64,000 nt of DNA from Zoogloea sp. (GCF_028693495.1 NZ_JAQUVG010000004.1:1-64000), one strand, 5' to 3'. Counted from the stretch's first letter, positions 9,975-22,382 are shown. Notes: generated by a model from the sequence alone, not told the origin. A program made the numbers and translations.

Positions 9975-11165
9975 ATGACCCACACCAACGACCCGATCGT
10001 CATCGTTTCCGCTGTCCGCACCCCGATGGGTGGCTTCCAGGGTGATTTCAACAGCCTCACCGCGGCCCAGCTCGGCGCCGTCGCCATCAAGGCCGCCGTC
10101 GAGCGCGCCGGCATCTCCGCCGAGACCGTCGAGGAAATCATCTTCGGCTGCGTGCTGCCCGCTGGCCAGGGCCAGGCCCCGGCCCGCCAGGCGGCCCTGG
10201 GCGGCGGCCTGCCCCTGTCCGCCGGCTGTACCACCGTCAACAAGATGTGCGGCTCCGGCATGAAGGCCACCATGCTGGCCAATGACCTGCTGCTGGCCGG
10301 CACCAACGACGTGATGATCGCCGGCGGCATGGAGTCCATGTCCAACGCCCCCTACCTGCTGCCCAAGGCCCGCGGCGGCTACCGCCTGGGCCATGGCCAG
10401 GTGATGGACCACATGTTCCTCGACGGCCTCGAGGATGCCTACGAGAAGGGTCGCCTGATGGGCACCTTCGCCGAGGACTGCGCCGGCCTCTACAACTTCA
10501 CCCGCGAGCAGCAGGACGCCTACGCCATCGCCTCCCTGACCCGCGCCCAGGCCGCCATCAAGGACGGCTCCTTCGAGTGGGAAATCACCCCCGTGACCGT
10601 CGCCGGCCGCAAGGGTGACGTGACGATCGCCAGCGACGAGCAGCCGCCCAAAGCCAACCTCGACAAGATCCCCACCCTCAAGCCGGCCTTCCGCAAGGAT
10701 GGCACCGTGACCCCGGCCAACTCCAGCTCCATCTCCGATGGCGCCGCCGCGCTGGTGCTGATGCGCGCCTCCACCGCCGCCACCAAGGGCCTCACGCCGA
10801 TCGCCAAGATCGTCGGCCACACCACCCACGCCCACCAGCCCAACCTGTTTGCCACTGCCCCGGTCGGCGCCATGCAGAAGCTGCTCGCCAAGACCGGCTG
10901 GACCACCGCCGACGTGGACCTGTGGGAAATCAACGAAGCCTTCGCCGTCGTCACCATGGCCGCCATCCATGATCTGAAGCTCGACCACGCCAAGGTGAAC
11001 ATCCACGGCGGGGCCTGCGCGCTGGGCCACCCCATCGGCGCCTCCGGCGCCCGCATCCTCGTCACCCTGCTCGGCGCCCTGAAGAAAACCGGCGGCAAGC
11101 GCGGCATCGCCAGCCTGTGCATCGGCGGCGGCGAAGCCACGGCCCTCGCCGTGGAAATGCTCTAA
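9975..11165 (+). CDS. Acetyl-CoA acyltransferase (thiolase)
   Basis: TVNKMCGSGMKATM; NIHGGACALGHPIGASGARI; CIGGGEATA. Confidence 0.95.
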   Translation: MTHTNDPIVIVSAVRTPMGGFQGDFNSLTAAQLGAVAIKAAVERAGISAETVEEIIFGCVLPAGQGQAPARQAALGGGLPLSAGCTTVNKMCGSGMKATMLANDLLLAGTNDVMIAGGMESMSNAPYLLPKARGGYRLGHGQVMDHMFLDGLEDAYEKGRLMGTFAEDCAGLYNFTREQQDAYAIASLTRAQAAIKDGSFEWEITPVTVAGRKGDVTIASDEQPPKANLDKIPTLKPAFRKDGTVTPANSSSISDGAAALVLMRASTAATKGLTPIAKIVGHTTHAHQPNLFATAPVGAMQKLLAKTGWTTADVDLWEINEAFAVVTMAAIHDLKLDHAKVNIHGGACALGHPIGASGARILVTLLGALKKTGGKRGIASLCIGGGEATALAVEML

Positions 11166-11178
11166 GGAAACCCACACC

Positions 11179-12312
11179 ATGATCCTCACCCAAGAACAGG
11201 AAATGATCCGCGACTCCCTCCGCGCCTTCGCCCAGGAGCGCCTCGCGCCCTTCGCTGCGGAATGGGACCGCAACAGCACCTTCCCGGCCCAGGCCCTCAA
11301 GGAGCTCGGCGAGCTCGGCGCCCTGGGCATGTGCGTGCCCGAAGAATGGGGCGGCGCTGGCATGGACTACATGAGCCTCGTGCTGGCCCTGGAAGAGATC
11401 GCCGCCGGCGACGGTGCCACCTCCACCATCGTCAGCGTGCAAAACTCACTGCCCTGCGGCATCACCAACAAGTACGGCACCGACGCCCAGAAGGAAGAAT
11501 GGCTCAAGCCCCTCGCCCGTGGCGAAAAGCTCGGCTGCTTCTGCCTGACCGAGCCCCACACCGGCTCCGACGCGGCGGCCATCACCACCCGCGCCGACCG
11601 CGACGGTGACCACTACGTCATCAACGGCGTCAAGCACTACATCACCACCGGCAAGTACGCCGACGTGGCCATCGTCTTCGCCGTCACCGACAAGGCCGCC
11701 GGCAAGAAGGGCATCTCCTGCTTCCTGGTGCCCACCAGCACCCCCGGCTACACCGTCGCCCGCATCGAGCAGAAGATGGGGCAGCACGCCTCCGACACCT
11801 GCCAGATCGTTTTCGACAACTGCCGCGTTCCCGCCACCGCCCTCTTGGGCAAGGAAGGCGAAGGCTACAAGATCGCCCTCTCCAACCTGGAAGCCGGCCG
11901 CATCGGCATCGCCGCCCAATCCGTGGGCATGGCCCGCGCCGCCTACGAGGCCGCCGTGGCCTACGCCAAGGACCGGGTGACCTTCGGCGTGCCCATCATC
12001 GAGCACCAGGCGGTCAACTTCCGCCTCGCCGACATGGCCACCCAGCTGGACGCCGCCCGCCTGATGGTGTGGCGTGCGGCCACCCTCAAGGATGCGGGCA
12101 AGCCCTGCCTCGTCGAAGCCTCGATGGCCAAGATGTTCGCTTCCGAAATGGCCGAGAAGGTCTGCTCCGCCGCCATCCAGATCCACGGCGGCTGCGGCTA
12201 CACCGATGAGACCCCGGTGGAACGCATCTTCCGCGACGTCCGCATCACCCAGATCTACGAAGGTGCCAACGACATCCAGCGGCTGGTGATCGGCCGCAGC
12301 ATCGCCGCCTGA
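11179..12312 (+). CDS. Acyl-CoA dehydrogenase
   Basis: CLTEPHTGSDAAAITTRA; QIHGGCGYTDETPVERIFRDVRITQIYEGANDIQRLVIGR. Confidence 0.96.
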   Translation: MILTQEQEMIRDSLRAFAQERLAPFAAEWDRNSTFPAQALKELGELGALGMCVPEEWGGAGMDYMSLVLALEEIAAGDGATSTIVSVQNSLPCGITNKYGTDAQKEEWLKPLARGEKLGCFCLTEPHTGSDAAAITTRADRDGDHYVINGVKHYITTGKYADVAIVFAVTDKAAGKKGISCFLVPTSTPGYTVARIEQKMGQHASDTCQIVFDNCRVPATALLGKEGEGYKIALSNLEAGRIGIAAQSVGMARAAYEAAVAYAKDRVTFGVPIIEHQAVNFRLADMATQLDAARLMVWRAATLKDAGKPCLVEASMAKMFASEMAEKVCSAAIQIHGGCGYTDETPVERIFRDVRITQIYEGANDIQRLVIGRSIAA

Positions 12313-12329
12313 CCCAGCGGTCAGACAAC

Positions 12330-12384
12330 CAGGCAGGCCGATGACGCGACGCAGGGCTTCCCCGTCGCGCCATCGGCCTGCCTG
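12330..12384 (+). other. Near-perfect 22-bp stem-loop between acyl-CoA dehydrogenase and CoA transferase/racemase genes
   Basis: CAGGCAGGCCGATGACGCGACG / CGTCGCGCCATCGGCCTGCCTG, one mismatch, 11-nt loop. Confidence 0.85.
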
Positions 12385-12422
12385 CCTTTACAGCCTGGAA
12401 AACAACAACGGAAGGAAACCGC

Positions 12423-13571
12423 GTGGGACCCCTGCATGGCGTGAAAATCATTGAATTTGCCGCCCTCGGCCCCTGCCCGATGGCGGCCATGATCCTGGCC
12501 GACCTGGGCGCCGAGGTGGTGCGCATCGAGCGCAAGCTCGCCCCGGGCGCCAAGCCCGGCGCCGAACTCTTCGATCCGCAGATCGACATCCTCAATCGCA
12601 GCCGCCGGGTGGTCAGCCTCGACCTCAAGAAGCCCGAAGGCCTCGACACCGCCCGCCGCCTGGTGGCCGGTGCCGACATCCTCCTGGAGGGCTTTCGCCC
12701 CGGCGTCATGGAGCGCCTTGGCCTCGGCCCCGACGAAGGCCTCGCCGCCAACCCCCGCCTCGTCTACGGCCGCATGACCGGCTGGGGCCAACACGGCCCC
12801 CTGGCCCAGTCTGCCGGCCACGACATCAACTACCTGTCCCTCTCCGGGGCCCTCCACGCGATCGGCGAGCCCGGCCGCAAGCCCGTGGTGCCCCTCAACC
12901 TGGTGGCCGACTGCGGTGGTGGCGCCATGCTGCTGGTAGTGGGAGTGCTGGCCGCCCTCACCGAGGCCCGTCACTCCGGCCAGGGCCAAGTGGTGGACGC
13001 TGCCATGACCGACGGCTCGGCCCTGCTCATGACCATGATGTACACCCTCAAGGCCATGGGCCAGTGGCAGCAGGCACGGGGTAGCAACCTGCTGGACGGC
13101 GGCGCCCACTTCTACGATACCTACCGCTGCGCCGACGGCAGATACATTTCCATCGGCCCCATCGAACCCCAGTTCTACGCCCTGTTCCTGGAAAAGGCAG
13201 GCATCACGGATCCGGATTTCCAGGCCCAGTGGAACAGATCCCAGTGGCCCGAACTGCGGAGCCGCCTGGCCCTGCATCTGGAAACCCGTACCCGGGATGA
13301 GTGGTGCGCCCTGCTGGAAGGAACGGATGCCTGCGTCGCCCCCGTACTGGACATGGACGAAGCGCCGAAACATCCGCACAATCAGGCCCGCGGCACTTTC
13401 ATCGAGGTGGGCGGCATCGTCCAGCCCGCCCCGGCCCCCCGCTTCAGCCGCAGCACGCCAGACACGCCCCGCCCGCCGACCCCCGGCGCCAGCGGAGCCG
13501 ACGTCCTCGCCGACTGGGGCTTCAGCCCCACCGAAGTGGACGCCCTGCGCCGTGCCGGGGCCATTCAATAA
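12423..13571 (+). CDS. CaiB/BaiF CoA transferase family (alpha-methylacyl-CoA racemase-like)
   Basis: [38 protein letters not shown] start. Confidence 0.92.
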   Translation: MGPLHGVKIIEFAALGPCPMAAMILADLGAEVVRIERKLAPGAKPGAELFDPQIDILNRSRRVVSLDLKKPEGLDTARRLVAGADILLEGFRPGVMERLGLGPDEGLAANPRLVYGRMTGWGQHGPLAQSAGHDINYLSLSGALHAIGEPGRKPVVPLNLVADCGGGAMLLVVGVLAALTEARHSGQGQVVDAAMTDGSALLMTMMYTLKAMGQWQQARGSNLLDGGAHFYDTYRCADGRYISIGPIEPQFYALFLEKAGITDPDFQAQWNRSQWPELRSRLALHLETRTRDEWCALLEGTDACVAPVLDMDEAPKHPHNQARGTFIEVGGIVQPAPAPRFSRSTPDTPRPPTPGASGADVLADWGFSPTEVDALRRAGAIQ

Positions 13572-13591
13572 CAAGCGCAACAGGAGAACGC

Positions 13592-14368
13592 ATGGACTAC
13601 AAGAACATCCTCGTCGAGACCCGCGGCAAGGTCGGCCTCGTCACCCTCAACCGCCCCAAGGCCCTCAACGCCCTCAATGACGAACTGATCGATGAGCTGG
13701 GCGCCGCCCTCGATGTCTTCGAGGCCGACGAGAACATCGGCTGCGTCGTCATCACGGGCTCCGAGAAAGCCTTCGCGGCCGGCGCCGACATTGGTGCAAT
13801 GGCCACCTTCAGCTACATGGACGCCTACAAGGGCGACTACATCACCCGCAACTGGGAACGGGTCAAGACCTGTCGCAAGCCCATCATCGCCGCCGTGGCC
13901 GGCTTTGCCCTGGGCGGCGGCTGCGAACTGGCCATGAGCTGCGACATGATCTTCGCCGCCGACACCGCCAAGTTCGGCCAGCCCGAAGTCAAGCTGGGCA
14001 TCCTGCCCGGCGCCGGCGGCACCCAGCGCCTGCCCCGTGCCGTGGGCAAGGCCAAGGCCATGGACCTGTGCCTCACTGCCCGCATGATGGACGCCGCCGA
14101 AGCCGAGAAATCCGGCCTCGTGGCCCGGGTGATCCCCGCCGACCAACTCCTCGACGAAGCCCTCAAGGCCGCCGGGACCATTGCCGGCTTCTCCCTGCCC
14201 GTCGTCATGATGATCAAGGAGTCGGTCAACCGCGCCTACGAATCCAGCCTCCAGGAAGGCCTGCTCTTCGAGCGCCGCGTCTTCCACTCGGCCTTCGCCC
14301 TTGAAGACCAGAAGGAAGGCATGGCCGCCTTCGTCGAAAAGCGCAAACCGGACTTCAAGAACCGCTGA
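13592..14368 (+). CDS. Enoyl-CoA hydratase
   Basis: [65 protein letters not shown]. Confidence 0.95.
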   Translation: MDYKNILVETRGKVGLVTLNRPKALNALNDELIDELGAALDVFEADENIGCVVITGSEKAFAAGADIGAMATFSYMDAYKGDYITRNWERVKTCRKPIIAAVAGFALGGGCELAMSCDMIFAADTAKFGQPEVKLGILPGAGGTQRLPRAVGKAKAMDLCLTARMMDAAEAEKSGLVARVIPADQLLDEALKAAGTIAGFSLPVVMMIKESVNRAYESSLQEGLLFERRVFHSAFALEDQKEGMAAFVEKRKPDFKNR

Positions 14369-14403
14369 CCGTCACGCTCGCGTCCCACCAGGACGATGCG
14401 CTG

Positions 14404-14425
14404 CAAGGGGGCTCCGGCCCCCTTG
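14404..14425. terminator. Hairpin terminator between convergent genes
   Basis: CAAGGGGGC-TCCG-GCCCCCTTG perfect 9-bp stem with a UNCG-type tetraloop. Confidence 0.65.
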
Positions 14426-14509
14426 TCCGTTCATGACCCGGCGGATGCCCGGATCTGTCCGGGGGAGGCCCGCCTCCAGCAGACGGCCACCCCGGCGGAT
14501 CACTGGGCC

Positions 14510-16150
<1,641 letters not shown>

Positions 16151-16278
16151 GATCGGTTCCTGAAGGAAGGATTTGGTGTCGGCACAACGGGGCCAAGCCC
16201 GTCAGCCATCCAGCGGGTCCGTTATTTTCCGCCAAATCGGCCCTCAGGTCACAGCAAGCTCACGATCCCCCTTGCCGA

Positions 16279-17064
16279 TCACCGTCGGGGACGAAACTGG
16301 CGGGTGTCCCGGTAGTAGGCAGGGTCCTCGCTGTCCGGCGTCACCCCCGGCACGCCAAGCAGGGGCAGCGGCGCCAGATCGGTCTTGCCGAAGGGCTGAC
16401 TGGTGAGGCGGCGGGCCAGCCAGGCATCGGCCTCAGCCAGTTGCTCCGCCACGGACAGTTGCAGCCAGGCAGGCTCCACCACCCGGTACAAGGCCTTGGC
16501 GCACAGCCCGACGAAGGGGGTGCGGAGCTGATCCCAGCTGGCGTGGCCGAAGATGAGGAAGCGGGTGCTGTCCAGGAGGCGTTGGCGTTGGCGCCAGAAG
16601 ACCTCCTCCCAGGCATGGGCGACCAGCAGGGCGGGGAGGTCGGGGTCGGCGGAGACGACCAGCACACCGCATTCGTCGAACTGGGTGAGGGCGTCCCGCA
16701 GCGGCCCCCGGCCAGACAGGCCAGCCGCCCTCCGGCGGGCGATTTCCTGGAGGTGCAGAGCATTGCAGGCGGCCTTGGTCCGGGGCCAGCAGCACCAGGC
16801 CAGGGCGTTGAAGAAGTCGTGCCAGTCGCCGGGGCGGGTGGGCACCTCCCCGGTGGCGTCGATGTGGTCCTCGTAACCCTCCAGGTCCGCTGGCGGCAGG
16901 ACGAAACCCAGGGGATGGCCGGAGCCGCTGACGGCCTGGGGTGCAACGCTCCGCAGCAGGGCGGTCAGCGCCCCGGCGTCCGGAATCCCGGACGGACACC
17001 GGGCGAGCAAGGTGGCAAGAGGCTCGAAGAGGGGACGCTGGGCGTAGGCGGCGGGTGGCAGCAT
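16279..17064 (-). CDS. DUF3025 family protein
   Basis: PTRPGDWHDFFNALAWCCWPRTKAACNALH...; family recalled from motif. Confidence 0.75.
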   Translation of the reverse strand: MLPPAAYAQRPLFEPLATLLARCPSGIPDAGALTALLRSVAPQAVSGSGHPLGFVLPPADLEGYEDHIDATGEVPTRPGDWHDFFNALAWCCWPRTKAACNALHLQEIARRRAAGLSGRGPLRDALTQFDECGVLVVSADPDLPALLVAHAWEEVFWRQRQRLLDSTRFLIFGHASWDQLRTPFVGLCAKALYRVVEPAWLQLSVAEQLAEADAWLARRLTSQPFGKTDLAPLPLLGVPGVTPDSEDPAYYRDTRQFRPRR

Positions 17065-17103
17065 GGGGGGAAACGGCCCCCAAAAGGGGGCGCCGGGCAG
17101 GGC

Positions 17104-17559
17104 TTACTCCCCGGAATCCCGAATCCGGCGGGCGGGGCTTCCCTCCTCCGCCGGCAGGAACTCCAGCAGGTCGTTCTTGCGGCTGAAGGTCCCCACCAGG
17201 GCACCGGGAGGCTCCTCGGGAGGATCGGGCCAGCGCTGGAACTGGCACGCCTCGGTACTGGCCAGATACCAGTGCCTGCCCTGCTTGAGGGCCCACAGAC
17301 GGGTGCCGGCCTCGAAGACCTCCATCTTCACGCTCCCCGCCGTACCGGGACGGATCTCGTGGCGGCGCTGGCATTCGGGCAGGCGGGCCACCACGATGGC
17401 CTGCTCCACCTCGCTGCTCCAGAACCAGCGCTGTTCCCGGATGAGGCTGATGTTCTCGTCCTTGTTGCCATTGACGATGTAGGCCGCACCTTCATATTCG
17501 CAGGCAGCCAGCAGGGGAACGGCCAGGATCAGGACAGTTTTACGGAAAATGGGGTGCAT
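17104..17559 (-). CDS. Hypothetical lipoprotein
   Basis: N-terminal lipobox-like MHPIFRKTVLILAVPLLAACEYEG. Confidence 0.65.
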   Translation of the reverse strand: MHPIFRKTVLILAVPLLAACEYEGAAYIVNGNKDENISLIREQRWFWSSEVEQAIVVARLPECQRRHEIRPGTAGSVKMEVFEAGTRLWALKQGRHWYLASTEACQFQRWPDPPEEPPGALVGTFSRKNDLLEFLPAEEGSPARRIRDSGE

Positions 17560-17582
17560 CGTTCAACGGAGGGCAGAAGACA

Positions 17583-18614
17583 TCAGGCCAGCTTCCAGGC
17601 GATGGTCTCGCCAGCCCGCAGGGGAACCAGGGGATCGCCAGGCAGGTAATCGATGCCCGCGGGAACCTGCCAGTCTTCCTTGACCAGGGTGATGGTGTCG
17701 GGATTGCGGGGCAGGCGGTAGAAATCGGGGCCGTTGAAGCTGGCAAAGGCCTCCAGCTTGTCCAGGGCACCTGCCTGCTCGAAGGCTTCCGCATACAGCT
17801 CGATCCCCGCATGGGCGGTGTAGCAGCCGGCACAGCCGCAGGCGGCTTCCTTGGTGGTCTTGGCGTGGGGCGCCGAATCGGTGCCCAGGAAGAACTTCGG
17901 GTTGCCCGAGGTGGCCACCTTGACCAGGGCTTCCCGATGGGTTTCGCGCTTGAGCACGGGCAGACAGTAGTGGTGGGGACGGATGCCGCCGGCGAAGATG
18001 GCGTTGCGGTTGAGGAGCAGGTGGTGGGCGGTGATGGTGGCACCCACGTTCGGCCCGGCCTCCGTCACGAACTGCGCTGCCTCGGCGGTGGTGATGTGCT
18101 CGAAGACGATGCGCAGGCTTGGGTAGCGCGCGGCAAGCGGGGCCAGCACGTGATCGATGAAGACACGCTCGCGGTCAAAGATATCCACCTCAGCGTGGGT
18201 CACTTCTCCATGAACACACAGGGTCAGGCCCTTCTCGGCCATCCGTTCGAGGACAGGATGAATCCGGGCGATGTCGGTGACGCCCGCGTCCGAGTTGGTT
18301 GTCGCGCCGGCGGGATAGAGCTTGGCGGCAACGACGAAGCCGCTGGCAGCGGCCACATCGATCTCCTCGGGGCTGAGGCTGTCGGTCAGGTAAAGCGACA
18401 TCAACGGATCGAACTTGAGACCGTCCGGCACCGCCGCCAGGATGCGCGCCCGATAGGCTTCTGCCTGGGCCACCGTGGTGACCGGCGGCTTGAGGTTGGG
18501 CATGATCAGCGCCCGGCCGAAGCGTCGGGCCGTGTCAGGCACCACGGCCGCCAGGGCGGCGCCATCGCGCACGTGCAGGTGCCAGTCGTCGGGGCGGGTG
18601 AGGGTCAGGTTCAT
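17583..18614 (-). CDS. pyrC: Dihydroorotase
   Basis: [52 protein letters not shown]. Confidence 0.96.
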   Translation of the reverse strand: MNLTLTRPDDWHLHVRDGAALAAVVPDTARRFGRALIMPNLKPPVTTVAQAEAYRARILAAVPDGLKFDPLMSLYLTDSLSPEEIDVAAASGFVVAAKLYPAGATTNSDAGVTDIARIHPVLERMAEKGLTLCVHGEVTHAEVDIFDRERVFIDHVLAPLAARYPSLRIVFEHITTAEAAQFVTEAGPNVGATITAHHLLLNRNAIFAGGIRPHHYCLPVLKRETHREALVKVATSGNPKFFLGTDSAPHAKTTKEAACGCAGCYTAHAGIELYAEAFEQAGALDKLEAFASFNGPDFYRLPRNPDTITLVKEDWQVPAGIDYLPGDPLVPLRAGETIAWKLA

Positions 18615-18869
18615 GGCGGGCATTCCGTAGCGAAAGGCAGATGTCGTCATTTTACCAGCCCGGCTGGCCAAGCACGACGACAAGTACGACGGGATGACGG
18701 CCCATGGCATGAAGCTCCGGAAGGCCCGTATCCTTGCATCCGTTAACCTGATCCGGGCCGCCAGCAGGACAGGAGCCCAGCGGATGTGCATGAACTGTCG
18801 TGCGGCAGGAGCGGACATGCCTGTCCTCGCGGCGTCCGCCCGCCGATTCACCCTTCGCAAGGAACAACC

Positions 18870-19613
18870 ATGAGTTACCAATGGAACTGGGGGGTCTTCC
18901 TCACACCTGCCGCCGCCGGTGACGGCAGCACCTACCTGGGCTGGATGCTGTCCGGCCTGCAGGTGACGGTAGCCCTGTCCCTGTCGGCCTGGGTCATGGC
19001 CCTCGCCCTGGGCAGCCTGATCGGCGTGCTGCGCACCGTGCCCAACAGATGGCTCTCCGCCATCGCCGCCGGCTATGTGGAGCTCTTCCGTAACATCCCG
19101 CTGCTGGTCCAGCTCTTCATCTGGTACTTCGTGCTGCCCGAGTTGCTGCCGGTAAAGCTCGGCACCTGGTTCAAGCAGGATCTCGACCCGGTCACCCAGC
19201 AGTTCCTGTCGGCAATGGTCTGTCTCGGCTTCTTCACCAGCGCCCGGGTCTGCGAGCAGGTCCGCTCGGGTATCAACGCACTGCCCCAGGGCCAGAAAAA
19301 TGCCGGCCTCGCCCTCGGCTTCACCCTGCCCCAGACCTATCGCCACGTGCTGCTGCCCATGGCCTTCCGGCTGGTGGTGCCACCGCTGACCTCGGAGTTC
19401 CTGAACATTTTCAAGAACTCGGCGGTCTGCTCCACCATCGGTCTGCTGGAACTGGCGGCCCAGGGCCGGCAGCTGGTGGACTACACCGCCCAGCCCTACG
19501 AATCCTTCATCGCCGTCACGGTGTTCTATCTGCTGATCAACGTGGTCGTGATGAGCCTGATGCGCGTCGTCGAGAACCGGACCCGGGTGCCGGGCTACCT
19601 GGGAGGCAAGTGA
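18870..19613 (+). CDS. gltJ: Glutamate/aspartate-type amino acid ABC transporter permease
   Basis: HAAT permease pattern; [26 protein letters not shown]; adjacent to gltK/gltL. Confidence 0.9.
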   Translation: MSYQWNWGVFLTPAAAGDGSTYLGWMLSGLQVTVALSLSAWVMALALGSLIGVLRTVPNRWLSAIAAGYVELFRNIPLLVQLFIWYFVLPELLPVKLGTWFKQDLDPVTQQFLSAMVCLGFFTSARVCEQVRSGINALPQGQKNAGLALGFTLPQTYRHVLLPMAFRLVVPPLTSEFLNIFKNSAVCSTIGLLELAAQGRQLVDYTAQPYESFIAVTVFYLLINVVVMSLMRVVENRTRVPGYLGGK

Positions 19614-19614
19614 A

Positions 19615-20304
19615 ATGTACGAATTCGACTGGTCATCCATCCCCGGCGCCCTGCCCTTCCTGTGGGAAGGCATGAAGGTGTCGCTGGAGATCACCCTCAC
19701 CGCCGTGATCTTCGGCATCGCCTGGGGGACCGCCCTGGCGATGATGCGCCTGTCGCCGCTCAAGCCCCTGTCCTGGTTTGCCGCTGGCTACGTCAACCTG
19801 TTCCGGGCCATCCCGCTGGTGATGGTGCTGCTGTGGTTCTTCCTGATCGTGCCGCAGCTGCTGCGCAGCGTCTTCGCTCTGGATCCGAACACCGACGTGC
19901 GCCTGACCTCGGCGATGATCGGCTTCGCCCTGTTCGAGTCAGCCTACTACTCGGAGATTATCCGCGCCGGCATCCAGTCGGTGCCTGCGGGTCAGGTGGC
20001 CGCGGCCTCTGCCCTCGGCATGACCTACGCCCAGAGCATGCGTCTGGTGGTGCTGCCCCAGGCCTTCCGCAACATGGTGCCCCTGCTGCTGACCCAGGCC
20101 ATCGTGCTGTTCCAGGACACCTCCCTGGTCTATGTGTCCGCGCTGGCCGATTTCTTCGGTACCGCCTACAAGGTGGGCGACCGGGACGGCCGCCTGGTGG
20201 AACTGCTGCTGTTTGCCGGCGCCGTCTATTTCGTCCTGTGCCTTGCGGCCTCCCAGCTGGTCCGCCGCTACCAGAAAAAACTCAACGCCCACGTGGCCCA
20301 TTAA
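19615..20304 (+). CDS. gltK: Glutamate/aspartate-type amino acid ABC transporter permease
   Basis: [25 protein letters not shown]; second permease subunit. Confidence 0.9.
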   Translation: MYEFDWSSIPGALPFLWEGMKVSLEITLTAVIFGIAWGTALAMMRLSPLKPLSWFAAGYVNLFRAIPLVMVLLWFFLIVPQLLRSVFALDPNTDVRLTSAMIGFALFESAYYSEIIRAGIQSVPAGQVAAASALGMTYAQSMRLVVLPQAFRNMVPLLLTQAIVLFQDTSLVYVSALADFFGTAYKVGDRDGRLVELLLFAGAVYFVLCLAASQLVRRYQKKLNAHVAH

Positions 20305-20319
20305 CCCCCAGAACGCAAC

Positions 20320-21048
20320 ATGATCTCCATCGACAAGGTTTCCAAACACTACGGCAGCTTCCAGGTCCTCACCGACTGCACCACCCAGGTCAGGAAGGGC
20401 GAAGTGATCGTCGTCTGCGGCCCCTCGGGCAGCGGCAAGTCCACTCTCATCAAGTGCGTCAATGGTCTGGAGCCTTTCCAGTCCGGCACCATCACGGTGG
20501 ACGGCATTTCGGTGGGCGACCCGAAGACCAATCTCTCCCGCTTGCGCAGCCGGGTGGGCATGGTGTTCCAGCACTTCGAGCTGTTCCCCCACATGAGCAT
20601 CACCGACAACCTGACCATCGCCCAGGTCAAGGTCCTCGGCCGCAGCAAGGAGGAGGCCACCGACAAGGGCCTCAGGCTCCTCGACCGGGTTGGTCTCAAG
20701 GCCCACGCCCACAAGTTCCCAGGCCAGCTGTCCGGCGGCCAGCAGCAGCGCGTCGCCATCGCCCGCGCCCTGGCGATGGACCCGATCTGCATGCTCTTCG
20801 ACGAACCCACTTCAGCCCTCGACCCGGAGATGATCAACGAGGTGCTGGACGTGATGGTCGAACTGGCCCAGGAAGGCATGACCATGATGTGCGTGACCCA
20901 CGAGATGGGCTTTGCCCGCAAGGTGGCCAGCCGGGTGATCTTCATGGACCAGGGCCGGATCGTCGAGGATAACGCCACAGACGCCTTCTTCGGGGCCCCC
21001 CGCTCCGAGCGGGCCCGCCAGTTCCTGGCCAAGATCCTCTCCCACTGA
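20320..21048 (+). CDS. gltL: Amino acid ABC transporter ATP-binding protein
   Basis: Walker [38 protein letters not shown]. Confidence 0.95.
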   Translation: MISIDKVSKHYGSFQVLTDCTTQVRKGEVIVVCGPSGSGKSTLIKCVNGLEPFQSGTITVDGISVGDPKTNLSRLRSRVGMVFQHFELFPHMSITDNLTIAQVKVLGRSKEEATDKGLRLLDRVGLKAHAHKFPGQLSGGQQQRVAIARALAMDPICMLFDEPTSALDPEMINEVLDVMVELAQEGMTMMCVTHEMGFARKVASRVIFMDQGRIVEDNATDAFFGAPRSERARQFLAKILSH

Positions 21049-21089
21049 GGACCCCGCACCGGTCTGGAACCCGCCCGCAACAGAGCAAA

Positions 21090-21968
21090 TCAGCCCGCCC
21101 GGAGTGCCAGCGCCCGTTCGTACAGGGCGTTTTTCGACGCGCCGGTAATGGCGGCGGCCAGCTTCGCCGCCTGCTTCACCGGCAGCTCTGCCAGCAGCAG
21201 GCCGAGCACCCGCTCGGTCTCGGGAGACAGGCCCTCCAGCGGTGGCGCTGCCGATATCAGCACCACGAATTCGCCCCTCGCCCGGTTCGGATCGGCCGCG
21301 AGCCAGGCCGGCGCATCGCCCAGCGGCATGCGGACGATCTGCTCGAACATCTTGGTCAGTTCCCGGGCCACCACGATCTGGCGGGTCGGCTCCAGCACCG
21401 CAACCAGGTCGTCGAGGGTTTCGGCGATCCGGTGGGGCGCCTCATAGAACGCCAGGGTGCCGGGCACGCTGCGCAGGCTCTCCAGGGTTGCCCGCCGGGC
21501 CGTGCTCCTGGTGGGCAGGAAGCCATGGAAGTGGAAGGCGCCATCCGCCAGACCGGAGGCAGACAGCGCCGTCACGACGGCACTGGCCCCCGGCACCGGC
21601 ACCACCGGAAAGCCGGCATCCTGAACCCGCGCCACCGCCCGGGCACCCGGATCGGACACGGCCGGGGTTCCCGCGTCGGTGATCAGGGCCACCTGTCGGC
21701 CCTCCTCCAGCATCCGGATCACCTGCCCTGCGGCCTCCTGCTCGTTGTGCTCATGAAGGGCAACCAGCCGGGTCTTGATCCCGAAGGCATCCAGCAGGCG
21801 CTGACTGTGACGGGTGTCCTCGCAGGCAACCGCGTCCACTGCCTTGAGTATCGCCAGCGCCCGCAGGCTCATGTCCTGCAGGTTACCCAGCGGCGTTGCC
21901 ACCACATACAATGACGGTGTCTTGGCAAGGGGAGACGGTGATGACGGTTCGGAAAGGGCGGAATGCAT
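21090..21968 (-). CDS. rsmI: 16S rRNA (cytidine(1402)-2'-O)-methyltransferase
   Basis: LYVVATPLGNLQDMSLRALAILKAVDAVACEDTRHS. Confidence 0.95.
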   Translation of the reverse strand: MHSALSEPSSPSPLAKTPSLYVVATPLGNLQDMSLRALAILKAVDAVACEDTRHSQRLLDAFGIKTRLVALHEHNEQEAAGQVIRMLEEGRQVALITDAGTPAVSDPGARAVARVQDAGFPVVPVPGASAVVTALSASGLADGAFHFHGFLPTRSTARRATLESLRSVPGTLAFYEAPHRIAETLDDLVAVLEPTRQIVVARELTKMFEQIVRMPLGDAPAWLAADPNRARGEFVVLISAAPPLEGLSPETERVLGLLLAELPVKQAAKLAAAITGASKNALYERALALRAG

Positions 21969-21985
21969 GGCAGCGGAGCCGGGAA

Positions 21986-22382
21986 ATGGCGGGGGAGCCC
22001 GATTGTGGCGACGACGCCCCCCCGGCGCAAGCCGAACACCTGCGCCGGGGAGCTGCCGCCGAGGCCCTGGCCGCCGAATATCTGGTCCGCCACGGCCTGA
22101 CCCTCCTGGCCCGCAACGTCAGGTGCCGCGGCGGCGAGGTGGACCTGATTGCCGGCGACCGGGGCAGCCTGGTCTTCGTGGAGGTTCGGCTGCGCAGCAA
22201 CCGTGACTTCGGGGGTGCCGCCGCCAGCATCACCGTCGCCAAGCAGCGCCGGATCATCCTCGCCGCCCAGTACTGGCTCCTCGGCCCGGGCCGCCGCTTC
22301 GCCCAGGCGCCGTGCCGCTTCGACGCAGTGCTGCTGGACCGCCTGGAGCAGGACCGCATTGAATGGATCCGCGGGGCCTTCG

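Noticed and set aside
9936-11363. 475-codon minus-strand ORF opposite thiolase
   Set aside because: Glycine-rich shadow translation of a confident thiolase gene
18615-19763. Extended N-terminal portion of the 726-aa ORF containing pyrC
   Set aside because: The extension is antisense to gltJ; dihydroorotase homology starts at [18 protein letters not shown]
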